The position numbers and the translations under genes were made by a program. Below the pieces are notes generated by a model. It did not search any database and was not told the DNA's origin. It saw only the letters and a program-made list of their open reading frames with translations. This document shows positions 1-10,353 of a stretch of 64,000 bases of DNA, in pieces (within the stretch, counting starts at the first letter, position 1; each line of letters begins with the position of its first letter). The DNA comes from Megalopta genalis. Its lineage: Eukaryota > Arthropoda > Insecta > Hymenoptera > Halictidae. Location: positions 1 through 64,000 of the forward strand of contig NW_027476500.1 of assembly GCF_051020955.1 (NCBI RefSeq), in the 5' to 3' direction.

Positions 1-1740
1 ATAAACCATTTGATTCCCATGGATTTGAAGCTATGCCTTCTACTTCGCATTGATTTGGAGCTAAATCATGTGTTTCACATGGATTTAAAGCTAACTCGTT
101 TGTTTCGCATGCAGTTGAAGCTAAATCATGTATATCACATGTATTTGAAGCTGAACCACTTGTTTCGCAGGGATTTGAAGCTAAGCCTTCTACTTCGCAT
201 TGATTTGAAGATAAATCATGTGTTTCGCTTGGATTTGAAGCTAACTCGTTTGTTTCGCATTCATTTGGAGCTAAGTCATGAATATCACAAGTATTTGAAA
301 ATAAACCATTTGAATCCCATGGATTTGAAGCTATGCCTTCTACTTCGCATTGATTTGGAGCTAAATCATGTGTTTCGCATGGATTTAAAGCTAACTCGTA
401 TGTTTCGCATGCTGTTGAAGCTAAATCATGTACATCACAAGTATTTGAATCTAAACAATTTGATTCCCATGGATTTGAAGCTATGCCTTCTACTTCGCAT
501 TGATTTGGAGCTAAATCGTGTGTTTCGCATGGATTTAAAGCTAAATCGTTTGTTTCGCATGCTGTTGAAGCTAAATCATGTATATCACAAGTATTTGAAG
601 CTAAACCATTTGTTTCGCATGGATTCGAACATCAGCCTTCTGCTTCGCATTTATTTGATGTTAAACCATATGTTTCGCATGGATTTGATGCTAACTCGTT
701 TGTTTCGCATGCTGTTGAAGCTAAATCAAGTGTATCACAAGTATTTGAAGCAAAACCATTTGATTCGCACGGATTTGATGATAACCCTTCTAGTTCGCAT
801 TGATTTGAATTTAAAGCATGTGTTTCGCATTGATTTGAAGCTAACTCGTTTGTTTCGCATGCAGTTGAAGATAAGTCATGCATATCACAAGTATTTGAAG
901 CTAAACGATTTGTTTCGCATGGATTTGAAGATAAGCCCTATACATCGCATTGATTTGCAGCTAAATCATGTGTTTCGTATGGATTTGAAGCCAACTCGAT
1001 TGTTTCGCATGCAGTTGAAGCTAAATTATGTATATCACAAGCATTTGAAGCTAAACAATTTGTTTCGCATGGATTTAAAGCTGAGCATTCTTCTTCACAT
1101 TGACTTGATGCTATATCATATTTTCGGTTGGATTTGAAGCTAGCTCGTTTGTTTCGCATGCTGTTGAAGCTAAATCATGTATATCACAAGTATTTGAAGC
1201 TCAATCACTTGTTTCGCAGGGATTTGAAGCTAAGCCTTCTACTTCGCATTGATTTGAAGATAAGTCATGTGTTTCGCTTGGATTTGAAGCTATGCCTTCT
1301 ACTTCGCATTGATTTGGAGCTAAATCATGTGTTTCGCATGGATTTAAAGCTAACTCGTATGTTTCGCATGCAGTTGAAGCTAAATCATGTATATCACAAG
1401 TGTTTGAAGCTAAACCATTTGATTCGCATGGATTCGAAGATAACCCTTCTACTTCGCATTGGTTTGAAGCTAAATCATGTGTTTCGCATGGATTTTAAGC
1501 TAACTCGTTTGTTTCGCATGCTGTTGAAGCTAAATCATGTATATCACAAGTATTTGAATATGAACCATGTGATTACCATGGATTCGAAGATCACCCTTCT
1601 TCTTCGCATTGATTTGAAGCTAAATCATGTGTTTCGCATGGATTTGAAGCTAACTCGTTTGTTTCGCATGCAGTAGAAACTAAATCATGTATATCACAAG
1701 TATTTGAAGCTAAACCATTTGTTTCGCATGGATTCGAACA

Positions 1741-4700
1741 TCAGCCTTCTGCTTCGCATTGATTTGATGTTAAACCATATGTTTCGCATGGATTTGAAGC
1801 TAACTCGTTTGTTTCGCATGCTGTTGAAGCTAAATCAAGTATATCACAAGTATTTGAAGCAAAACCATTTGATTCGCACGGATTTGATGATAACCCTTCT
1901 AGTTCGCATTGATTTGAAATTAAAGCATGTGTTTCGCATGGATTTGAAGCTAACTCGTTTGTTTCGCATGCAGTTGAAGATAAGTCATGCATATCACAAG
2001 TATTTGAAGATAACCCATTTGATTCCCATGGATTTGAAGCTATGCCTTCTACTTCGCATTGATTTGGAGCTAAATCATGTGTTTCGCATGGATTTAAAGC
2101 TAACTCGTTTGTTTCGCATGCAGTTGAAGCTAAATCATGTATATCACATGTATTTGAAGCTGAACCACTTGTTTCGCAGGGATTTGAAGCTAATCCTTCT
2201 ACTTCGCATTGATTTGAAGATAAATCATGTGTTTCGCTTGGATTTGAAGCTAACTCGTTTGTTTCGCATGCATTTGAAGCTAAGTCATGAATATCACAAG
2301 TATTTGAAAATAAACCATTTGATTCCCATGGATTTGAAGCTATGCCTTCTACTTCGCATTGATTTGGAGCTAAATCATGTGTTTCGCATGGATTTAAAGC
2401 TAACTCGTATGTTTCGCATGCAGTTGAAGCTAAATCATGTATATCACAAGTATTTGAAGCTGAACCACTTGTTTCGCAGGGATTTGAAGCTAAGCCTTCT
2501 ACTTCGCATTGATTTGAAGATAAATCATGTGTTTCGCTTGGATTTGAAGCTAACTCGTTTGTTTCGCATGCATTTGAAACTAAGTCAAGAATATCACAAG
2601 TATTTGAATATAAACCATTTGATTCCCATGGATTTGAAGCTATGCCTTCTACTTCGCATTGATTTGGAGCTAAATCATGTGTTTCGCATGGATTTAAAGC
2701 TAACTCGTATGTTTCGCATGCAGTTGAAGCTAACTCATGTATATCACAAGTGTTTGAAGCTAAACCAATTGATTCGCACGGATTTGATGATAACCCTTCT
2801 AGTTTGCATTGATTTGAATTTAAAGCATGTGTTTCGCATGGATTTGAAGCTAACTCGTTTGTTTCGCATGCAGTTGAAGATAAGTCATGCATATCACAAG
2901 TATTTGAAAATAAACCATTTGATTCCCATGGATTTGAAGCTATGCCTTCTACTTCGCATTGATTTGGAGCTAAATCATGTGTTTCGCATGGATTTAAAGC
3001 TAACTCGTTTGTTTCGCATGCAGTTGAAGCTAAATCATGTATATCACAAGTGTTTGAAGCTAAACCGTTTGATTCGCATGGATTTGAAGATCTGCCTTCT
3101 ACTTCGCATTGATTTGAAGCTAAATCATGTGTTTCGCATGGATTTGAAGCTAACTCGTTAGTTTCGCATGCTGTTGAAGCTAAATCATGTTTATCACAAG
3201 TATTTAAAGCTGAACCACTTGTTTCGCAGGGATTTGAAGCTAAGCCTTCTACTTCGCATTGATTTGAAGATAAATCATGTGTTTCGCTTGTATTTGAAGC
3301 TAACTCGTTTGTTTCGCATGCATTTGGAGCTAAGTCATGAATATCACAAGTATTTGAAAATAAACCATTTGAATCCCATGGATTTGAAGCTATGCCTTCT
3401 ACTTCGCATTGATTTGGAGCTAAATCATGTGTTTCGCATGGATTTAAAGCTAACTCGTTTGTTTCGCATGCAGTTGAACCTAAATCATGTATATCACAAG
3501 TGTTTGAAGCTAAACCGTTTGATTCGCATGGATTTGAAGATCTGCCTTCTACTTTGCATTGATTTGAAGCTACATCATGTCTTTCGCATGGATTTGAAGC
3601 AAACTCGTTAGTTTCGCATGCTGTTGAAGCTAAATCATGTACATCACAAGTATTTGAAGCTGAACCACTTGTTTCGCAGGGATTTGAAGCTAAGCCTTCT
3701 ACTTCGCATTGATTTGAAGATAAATCATGTGTTTCGCTTGGATTTGAAGCTAACTCGTTTGTTTCGCATGCATTTGAAGCTAAGTCATGAATATCACAAG
3801 TATTTGAAAATAAACCATTTGATTCCCATGGATTTGAAGCTATGCCTTCTACTTCGCATTGATTTGTAGCTAAATCATGTGTTTCGCATGGATTTAAAGC
3901 TAACTCGTATGTTTCGAATGCAGTTGAAGCTAAATTATGTATATCACAAGTGTTTGAAGCTAAACTATTTGATTCGCACGGATTTGATGATAACCCTACT
4001 AGTTTGCATTGATTTGAATTTAAAGCATGTGTTTCGCATGGATTTGAAGCTAACTCGTTTGTTTCGCATGCACTTGAATATAAATCAAGTATATCACAAG
4101 TATTTGAAGCTGAACCACTTGTTTCGCAGGGATTTGAAGCTAAGCCTTCTACTTCGCATTGATTTGAAGATAAATCATGTGTTTCGCTTGGATTTGAAGC
4201 TAACTCGTTTGTTTCGCCTGCATTTGAAACTAAGTCAAGAATATCACAAGTATTTGAATATAAACCATTTGATTCCCATGGATTTGAAGCTATGCCTTCT
4301 ACTTCGCATTGATTTGGAGCTAAATCATGTGTTTCGCATGGATTTAAAGCTAACTCGTATGTTTCGCATGCAGTTGAAGCTAACTCATGTATATCACAAG
4401 TGTTTGAAGCTAAACCAATTGATTCGCACGGATTGGATGATAACCCTTCTAGTTTGCATTGATTTGAATTTAAAGCATGTGTTTCGCATGGATTTGAAGC
4501 TAACTCGTTTGTTTCGCATGCAGTTGAAGATAAGTCATGCATATCACAAGTATTTGAAAATAAACCATTTGATTCCCATGGATTTGAAGCTATGCCTTCT
4601 ACTTCGCATTGATTTGGAGCTAAATCATGTGTTTCGCATGGATTTAAAGCTAACTCGTTTGTTTCGCATGCAGTTGAAGCTAAATCATGTATATCACAAG

Positions 4701-5208
4701 TGTTTGAAGCTAAACCATTTGATTCGCACGGGTTTGATGATAACCCTTCTAGTTTGCATTGATTTGAATTTAAAGCATGTGTTTCGCATGGATTTGAAGC
4801 TAACTCGTTTGTTTCGCATGGATTTGAAGATCTGCCTTCTACTTCGCATTGATTTGAAGATAAATCATGTGTTTCGCTTGGATTTGAAGCTAACTCGTTT
4901 GTTTCGCATGCATTTGAAGCTAAGTCATGAATATCACAAGTATTTGAAAATAAACCATTTGATTCCCATGGATTTGAAGCTATGCCTTCTACTTCGCATT
5001 GATTTGTAGCTAAATCATGTGTTTCGCATGGATTTAAAGCTAACTCGTATGTTTCGCATGCAGTTGAAGCTAAATCATGTATATCACAAGTGTTTGAAGA
5101 TAACCATTTGATTCGCACGGATTTGATGATAACCCTTCTAGTTTGCATTGATTTGAATTTAAAGCATGTGTTTCGCATGGATTTGAAGCTAACTCGTTTG
5201 TTTCGCAT
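1741..5208 (-). other. Long open frame through the repeat, 1,155 codons; coding status doubtful
   Basis: I do not recognise this product. The frame is a decapeptide repeat with one cysteine every 10 residues (types such as CETHDLASNQ, CEVEGLSSNP, CETNELASNP, CDIHDLASTA), five types making 50 residues. The first ~36 residues are the same DNA read in a shifted frame, because a 1-bp deletion near 5098 moves the register. The ATG is therefore an accident of the repeat, not a credible start. The stop is a TGA created by a repeat variant (GAACATCAGCC on the plus strand). No signal peptide, unique domain, promoter or poly(A) signal is seen. A 30-bp period keeps any stop-free frame open, so length alone is weak evidence. 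It could be an internal exon of a giant repeat protein, but non-coding satellite is more likely. Confidence 0.15.
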
Positions 5209-5456
5209 GCAGTTGAAGATAAGTCATGCATATCACAAGTATTTGAAAATAAACCATTTGATTCCCATGGATTTGAAGCTATGCCTTCTACTTCGCATTG
5301 ATTTTGGGCTAAATCATGTGTTTCGCTTGGATTTAAAGCTAACTCGTATGTTTCGCATGCAGTTGAAGCTAAATCATGTATATCACAAGTATTTGTATAT
5401 GAACCATTTGATTAGCATGGATTCGAAGATCACCCTTCTTCTTCGCATTGATTTGA
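2518..5456. repeat. 2.9-kb tandem duplication, copy 1
   Basis: This 2,939-bp block is repeated immediately downstream at 5457-8695. Its length is 98 x 30 minus 1, the missing base being the 1-bp deletion near 5098. The end of copy 1 and the end of copy 2 share the variant TTTGTATATGAACC, followed by TTGATTAGCATGG, and diverge right after it (GATAAATC here, GCTAAATC in copy 2). The boundaries were read by eye and may be off by some tens of bases. Confidence 0.75.
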
Positions 5457-8447
5457 AGATAAATCATGTGTTTCGCTTGGATTTGAAGCTAACTCGTTTG
5501 TTTCGCCTGCATTTGAAACTAAGTCAAGAATATCACAAGTATTTGAATATAAACCATTTGATTCCCATGGATTTGAAGCTATGCCTTCTACTTCGCATTG
5601 ATTTGGAGCTAAATCATGTGTTTCGCATGGATTTAAAGCTAACTCGTATGTTTCGCATGCAGTTGAAGCTAACTCATGTATATCACAAGTGTTTGAAGCT
5701 AATCCAATTGATTCGCACGGATTTGATGATAACCCTTCTAGTTTGCATTGATTTGAATTTAAAGCATGTGTTTCGCATGGATTTGAAGCTAACTCGTTTG
5801 TTTCGCATGCAGTTGAAGATAAGTCATGCATATCACAAGTATTTGAAAATAAACCATTTGATTCCCATGGATTTGAAGCTATGCCTTCTACTTCGCATTG
5901 ATTTGGAGCTAAATCATGTGTTTCGCATGGATTTAAAGCTAACTCGTTTGTTTCGCATGCAGTTGAAGCTAAATCATGTATATCACAAGTGTTTGAAGCT
6001 AAACCGTTTGATTCGCATGGATTTGAAGATCTGCCTTCTACTTCGCATTGATTTGAAGCTAAATCATGTGTTTCGCATGGATTTGAAGCTAACTCGTTAG
6101 TTTCGCATGCTGTTGAAGCTAAATCATGTTTATCACAAGTATTTAAAGCTGAACCACTTGTTTCGCAGGGATTTGAAGCTAAGCCTTCTACTTCGCATTG
6201 ATTTGAAGATAAATCATGTGTTTCGCTTGTATTTGAAGCTAACTCGTTTGTTTCGCATGCATTTGGAGCTAAGTCATGAATATCACAAGTATTTGAAAAT
6301 AAACCATTTGAATCCCATGGATTTGAAGCTATGCCTTCTACTTCGCATTGATTTGGAGCTAAATCATGTGTTTCGCATGGATTTAAAGCTAACTCGTTTG
6401 TTTCGCATGCAGTTGAACCTAAATCATGTATATCACAAGTGTTTGAAGCTAAACCGTTTGATTCGCATGGATTTGAAGATCTGCCTTCTACTTCGCATTG
6501 ATTTGAAGCTACATCATGTCTTTCGCATGGATTTGAAGCTAACTCGTTAGTTTCGCATGCTGTTGAAGCTAAATCATGTATATCACAAGTATTTGAAGCT
6601 GAACCACTTGTTTCGCAGGGATTTGAAGCTAAGCCTTCTACTTCGCATTGATTTGTAGCTAAATCATGTGTTTCGCATGGATTTAAAGCTAACTCGTATG
6701 TTTCGAATGCAGTTGAAGCTAAATTATGTATATCACAAGTGTTTGAAGCTAAACTATTTGATTCGCACGGATTTGATGATAACCCTACTAGTTTGCATTG
6801 ATTTGAATTTAAAGCATGTGTTTCGCATGGATTTGAAGCTAACTCGTTTGTTTCGCATGCACTTGAATATAAATCAAGTATATCACAAGTATTTGAAGCT
6901 GAACCACTTGTTTCGCAGGGATTTGAAGCTAAGCCTTCTACTTCGCATTGATTTGAAGATAAATCATGTGTTTCGCTTGGATTTGAAGCTAACTCGTTTG
7001 TTTCGCCTGCATTTGAAACTAAGTCAAGAATATCACAAGTATTTGAATATAAACCATTTGATTCCCATGGATTTGAAGCTATGCCTTCTACTTCGCATTG
7101 ATTTGGAGCTAAATCATGTGTTTCGCATGGATTTAAAGCTAACTCGTATGTTTCGCATGCAGTTGAAGCTAACTCATGTATATCACAAGTGTTTGAAGCT
7201 AAACCAATTGATTCGCACGGATTTGATGATAACCCTTCTAGTTTGCATTGATTTGAATTTAAAGCATGTGTTTCGCATGGATTTGGAGCTAACTCGTTTG
7301 TTTCGCATGCAGTTGAAGATAAGTCATGCATATCACAAGTATTTGAAAATAAACCATTTGATTCCCATGGATTTGAAGCTATGCCTTCTACTTCGCATTG
7401 ATTTGGAGCTAAATCATGTGTTTCGCATGGATTTAAAGCTAACTCGTTTGTTTCGCATGCAGTTGAAGCTAAATCATGTATATCACAAGTGTTTGAAGCT
7501 AAACCGTTTGATTCGCATGGATTTGAAGATCTGCCTTCTACTTCGCATTGATTTGAAGCTAAATCATGTGTTTCGCATGGATATGAAGCTAACTCGTTAG
7601 TTTCGCATGCTGTTGAATCTAAATCATGTATATCACAAGTATTTGAAGCTGAACCACTTGTTTCGCAGGGATTTGAAGCTAACCCTTCTAGTTTGCATTG
7701 ATTTGAATTTAAAGCATGTGTTTCGCATGGATTTGAAGCTAACTCGTTTGTTTCGCATGCAGTTGAAGATAAGTCATGCATATCACAAGTATTTGAAAAT
7801 AAAACATTTGATTCCCATGGATTTGAAGCTATGCCTTCTACTTCGCATTGATTTGGAGCTAAATCATGTGTTTCGCATGGATTAAAAACTAACTCGTATG
7901 TTTCGCATGCAGTTGAAGCTAAATCATGTATATCACAAGTGTTTGAAGCTAAACCATTTGATTCGCACGGGTTTGATGATAACCCTTCTAGTTTGCATTG
8001 ATTTGAATTTAAAGCATGTGTTTCGCATGGATTTGAAGCTAACTCGTTTGTTTCGCATGGATTTGAAGATCTGCCTTCTACTTCGCATTGATTTGAAGAT
8101 AAATCATGTGTTTCGCTTGGATTTGAAGCTAACTCGTTTGTTTCGCATGCATTTGAAGCTAAGTCATGAATATCACAAGTATTTGAAAATAAACCATTTG
8201 ATTCCCATGGATTTGAAGCTATGCCTTCTACTTCGCATTGATTTGTAGCTAAATCATGTGTTTCGCATGGATTTAAAGCTAACTCGTATGTTTCGCATGC
8301 AGTTGAAGCTAAATCATGTATATCACAAGTGTTTGAAGATAACCATTTGATTCGCACGGATTTGATGATAACCCTTCTAGTTTGCATTGATTTGAATTTA
8401 AAGCATGTGTTTCGCATGGATTTGAAGCTAACTCGTTTGTTTCGCAT
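5430..8447 (-). other. Long open frame through the repeat, 1,005 codons; duplicate of the 1741-5208 frame
   Basis: This is the same cysteine-decapeptide frame, lying in the second copy of the 2.9-kb tandem duplication. Its opening residues match those of the 1741-5208 frame because both begin just after the same 1-bp deletion (near 8335 here, near 5098 there). It ends at a TGA made by the repeat variant GAAGATCACC, and the neighbouring variant TTGATTAGCATGG adds a TAA in the repeat frame. It is therefore not independent evidence for coding. Some units replace cysteine (NPWESN, NPSETH), so the cysteine pattern is not absolute. Confidence 0.13.
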
Positions 8448-8695
8448 GCAGTTGAAGATAAGTCATGCATATCACAAGTATTTGAAAATAAACCATTTGA
8501 TTCCCATGGATTTGAAGCTATGCCTTCTACTTCGCATTGATTTTGGGCTAAATCATGTGTTTCGCATGGATTTAAAGCTAACTCGTATGTTTCGCATGCA
8601 GTTGAAGCTAAATCATGTATATCACAAGTATTTGTATATGAACCATTTGATTAGCATGGATTCGAAGATCACCCTTCTTCTTCGCATTGATTTGA
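5457..8695. repeat. 2.9-kb tandem duplication, copy 2 (3,239 bp after unit gain and loss)
   Basis: This copy aligns to copy 1 at an offset of 2,939 bp up to about 6,640. The offset becomes 2,789 bp (150 bp lost in this copy, between the first part of one unit and the GATTTGTAGC variant at 6650). From about 7,920 it is 3,239 bp (450 bp gained). Loss and gain are exact multiples of the 150-bp pentamer, as unequal exchange within the array would give. The shared 1-bp deletion (near 8335) shows it predates the duplication. Confidence 0.72.
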
Positions 8696-9128
8696 AGCTA
8701 AATCATGTGTTTCGCATGGATTGAAGCTATCTCATTTGTTTCGCATGCACTTGAATATAAATCAAGTATATCACAAGTATTTGAAGCTAAACCGTTTGAT
8801 TCGCATGGATTTGAAGATCTGCCTTCTACTTCGCATTGATTTGAAGCTAAATCATGTGTTTCGCATGGATTTGAAGCTAACTCGTTAGTTTCGCATGCTG
8901 TTGAAGCTAAATCATGTTTATGACAAGTATTTGAAGCTGAACCACTTGTTTCGCAGGGATTTGAAGCTAAGCCTTCTACTTCGCATTGATTTGAAGATAA
9001 ATCATGTGTTTCGCTTGTATTTGAAGCTAACTCGTTTGTTTCGCATGCATTTGGAGCTAAGTCATGAATATCACAAGTATTTGAAAATAAACCATTTGAA
9101 TCCCATGGATTTGAAGCTATGCCTTCTA

Positions 9129-9428
9129 CTTCGCATTGATTTGGAGCTAAATCATGTGTTTCGCATGGATTTAAAGCTAACTCGTATGTTTCGCATGCAG
9201 TTGAAGCTAAATCATGTATATCACAAGTATTTGAATATGAACCATTTGATTAGCATGGATTCGAAGATCACCCTTCTTCTTCGCATTGATTTGAAGCTAA
9301 ATCATGTGTTTCGCATGGATTTGAAGCTATCTCATTTGTTTCGCATGCACTTGAATATAAATCAAGTATATCACAAGTATTTGAAGCTAAACCGTTTGAT
9401 TCGCATGGATTTGAAGATCTGCCTTCTA
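9129..9428. repeat. 300-bp direct repeat left of the mariner element
   Basis: These 300 bp match 10054-10353, immediately right of the element, with a single difference seen by eye (TTGGAG against TTGAAG near the start). Removing the 625 bp of element plus one TA leaves an exact 300-bp (two-pentamer) tandem duplication whose junction is at the insertion site. Similarity stops upstream of about 9117. Confidence 0.85.
9427..9428. other. TA target-site duplication, left
   Basis: TA precedes the left inverted repeat. The undisrupted satellite reads CCTTCTACTTCGCATTG at this point, and the TA is duplicated on the far side of the element, as mariner transposases do. Confidence 0.93.
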
Positions 9429-9458
9429 TTGGGTTGGCAACTAAGTAATTGCCGATTT
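9429..9458 (+). repeat. Mariner terminal inverted repeat, left (transposase 3' side)
   Basis: These 30 bp begin TTGGGTTGGCAACTAAG and are the exact reverse complement of 10022-10051. They would be the transposase binding site. About 40 bp of AT-rich sequence separates this end from the transposase stop codon. Confidence 0.95.
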
Positions 9459-9498
9459 GTTCAATGAAATAAAAAATTTTTTGTACTTGGAACGAAGT

Positions 9499-9873
9499 TT
9501 AATCTGTAATGTATTTTCCATTCTGTACGATGACCTTCTGCCATCTTTCTGACAGCTTGAAAATTCCACGCTCGTAGAAAGTCTGATCCTTTTCGGCCAA
9601 AAACTCAGTTAAGTGAGATTTTACAGCGTCGTCATCGTTAAAAGTTTTACCACGAAGGGAGTTGTCCCGGGATCGAAATAAGTGGTAATCCGATGGCGCG
9701 AGATCAGGGCTATATGGTGGGTGTAACATCAATTTCCAATCAATATCCATCAATTTTTGCCGAGTGGACAAAGACGTGCGCGGCCCAGCATTGTCCTGCT
9801 GGAAAATGACACCTTTACGATTGACCAATTCTGGTCGCTTTTCCTTGACCGCTGCATTCAATTTGTCCAGTTG
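9499..9873 (-). pseudogene. Mariner transposase, C-terminal fragment
   Basis: The remaining ~124 codons are the C-terminal third of a mariner transposase. The second catalytic aspartate lies in QQDNAGP (residue 23 counting from the TTG codon at 9859-9861). The third lies in HPPYSPDLAPSD (residue 58). They are separated by 34 residues, the D34D spacing that defines mariners. The fragment continues to the family's usual C-terminal end, WQKVIVQNGKYI, then D and TAA at 9499-9501. Reading upstream, four more family-like residues (QLDK) precede an in-frame TAG at 9874-9876, where transposase similarity ends at the deletion scar. The first aspartate and the helix-turn-helix region are absent, so no activity is expected. 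Frame and key residues of what remains are intact. Confidence 0.92.
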
Positions 9874-9874
9874 C

Positions 9875-9889
9875 TAACATTCACGGATA
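9875..9889. repeat. 15-bp direct repeat flanking the AAT tract, left copy
   Basis: TAACATTCACGGATA here and TAACATTTACGGATA at 9973-9987 differ at one base and bracket the (AAT)20 tract. The left copy starts where transposase similarity stops, marking the internal deletion junction. Confidence 0.85.
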
Positions 9890-9901
9890 ATAAAAAATAA
9901 C

Positions 9902-9903
<2 letters not shown>

Positions 9904-9963
<60 letters not shown>
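9904..9963. repeat. (AAT)20 microsatellite
   Basis: Twenty uninterrupted AAT triplets lie inside the mariner at the internal deletion scar. A pure tract of this length is expected to vary in length between individuals. It is preceded by AT-rich bases and followed by TTTATAATATAAC. Confidence 0.97.
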
Positions 9964-9972
9964 TTTATAATA

Positions 9973-9987
9973 TAACATTTACGGATA
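9973..9987. repeat. 15-bp direct repeat flanking the AAT tract, right copy
   Basis: This is the partner of 9875-9889 with one mismatch. It lies on the transposase 5' side, between the microsatellite and about 34 bp of 5' leader next to the right inverted repeat. Confidence 0.85.
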
Positions 9988-10021
9988 TCATAAAAATGGG
10001 AGTGAGAGACATTTATAACTG

Positions 10022-10051
10022 AAATCGGCAATTACTTAGTTGCCAACCCAA
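10022..10051 (-). repeat. Mariner terminal inverted repeat, right (transposase 5' side)
   Basis: This is the exact reverse complement of 9429-9458 over 30 bp, ending GTTGCCAACCCAA. Perfect identity of the two ends suggests little decay since insertion. Confidence 0.95.
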
Positions 10052-10053
10052 TA
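10052..10053. other. TA target-site duplication, right
   Basis: TA follows the right inverted repeat and is followed by CTTCGCATTG, the continuation of the interrupted satellite unit. Confidence 0.93.
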
Positions 10054-10353
10054 CTTCGCATTGATTTGAAGCTAAATCATGTGTTTCGCATGGATTTAAA
10101 GCTAACTCGTATGTTTCGCATGCAGTTGAAGCTAAATCATGTATATCACAAGTATTTGAATATGAACCATTTGATTAGCATGGATTCGAAGATCACCCTT
10201 CTTCTTCGCATTGATTTGAAGCTAAATCATGTGTTTCGCATGGATTTGAAGCTATCTCATTTGTTTCGCATGCACTTGAATATAAATCAAGTATATCACA
10301 AGTATTTGAAGCTAAACCGTTTGATTCGCATGGATTTGAAGATCTGCCTTCTA
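10054..10353. repeat. 300-bp direct repeat right of the mariner element
   Basis: This is the partner of 9129-9428. Both copies contain the variants TTGAATATGAACC, TTGATTAGCATGG, GAAGATCACCC, GCTATCTCATTTG and GAAGATCTGCCTTC in the same order. After 10353 the sequence changes to a different subunit series. Confidence 0.85.

Larger units (their letters stand above)
1..9426. repeat. Tandem satellite array, zone 1 left part (30-bp subunits in 150-bp pentamers)
   Basis: Continuous head-to-tail 30-bp subunits, most with a core close to TTCGCATGGATTTGAAG followed by CTAA. Five subunit types recur in fixed order to make a 150-bp unit. All units have the same orientation. Variants typical of this zone are a C-to-D junction with CCCATGGATTTGAAGCTATG and a subunit with CGCAGGGATTTGAAG (for example near 170, 1220, 2176 and 3230). 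By eye only a few 1-bp indels break the 30-bp register (near 1120, 5098, 8335 and 8725). No promoter, intron or unique sequence is visible. The array begins before base 1. Confidence 0.95.
9429..10051 (-). mobile_element. Internally deleted mariner-family (Tc1/mariner) transposon, 623 bp
   Basis: This cut-and-paste DNA transposon is shown by perfect 30-bp terminal inverted repeats, a TA target duplication on both sides, and the C-terminal part of a mariner transposase on the minus strand. The repeat start TTGGGTTGGCAACTAAG resembles, from memory, ends of the mellifera subfamily found in insects. Full-length mariners are about 1.3 kb with a ~345-residue transposase, so roughly half is missing. 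The lost part includes the N-terminal DNA-binding region and the first catalytic aspartate. It cannot encode its own transposase but keeps intact ends, so it could be mobilised in trans. It is the only non-satellite sequence in the window, and its perfect ends suggest a fairly recent insertion. Confidence 0.95.

Noticed and set aside
5090..5430. A frameshifted gene start at the 1-bp deletion near 5098 that could be joined to upstream coding sequence
   Set aside because: In the corrected repeat frame the variants TTGATTAGCATGG and GAAGATCACCC (5409-5440) add TAA and TGA stops, so no longer frame is recovered.
9429..10051. Autonomous mariner or a working transposase gene
   Set aside because: About half the element is deleted, including the N-terminal DNA-binding part and first catalytic aspartate. 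A TAG at 9874-9876 closes the frame at the scar, and the apparent start at 9861 is a TTG codon inside the family's conserved region.
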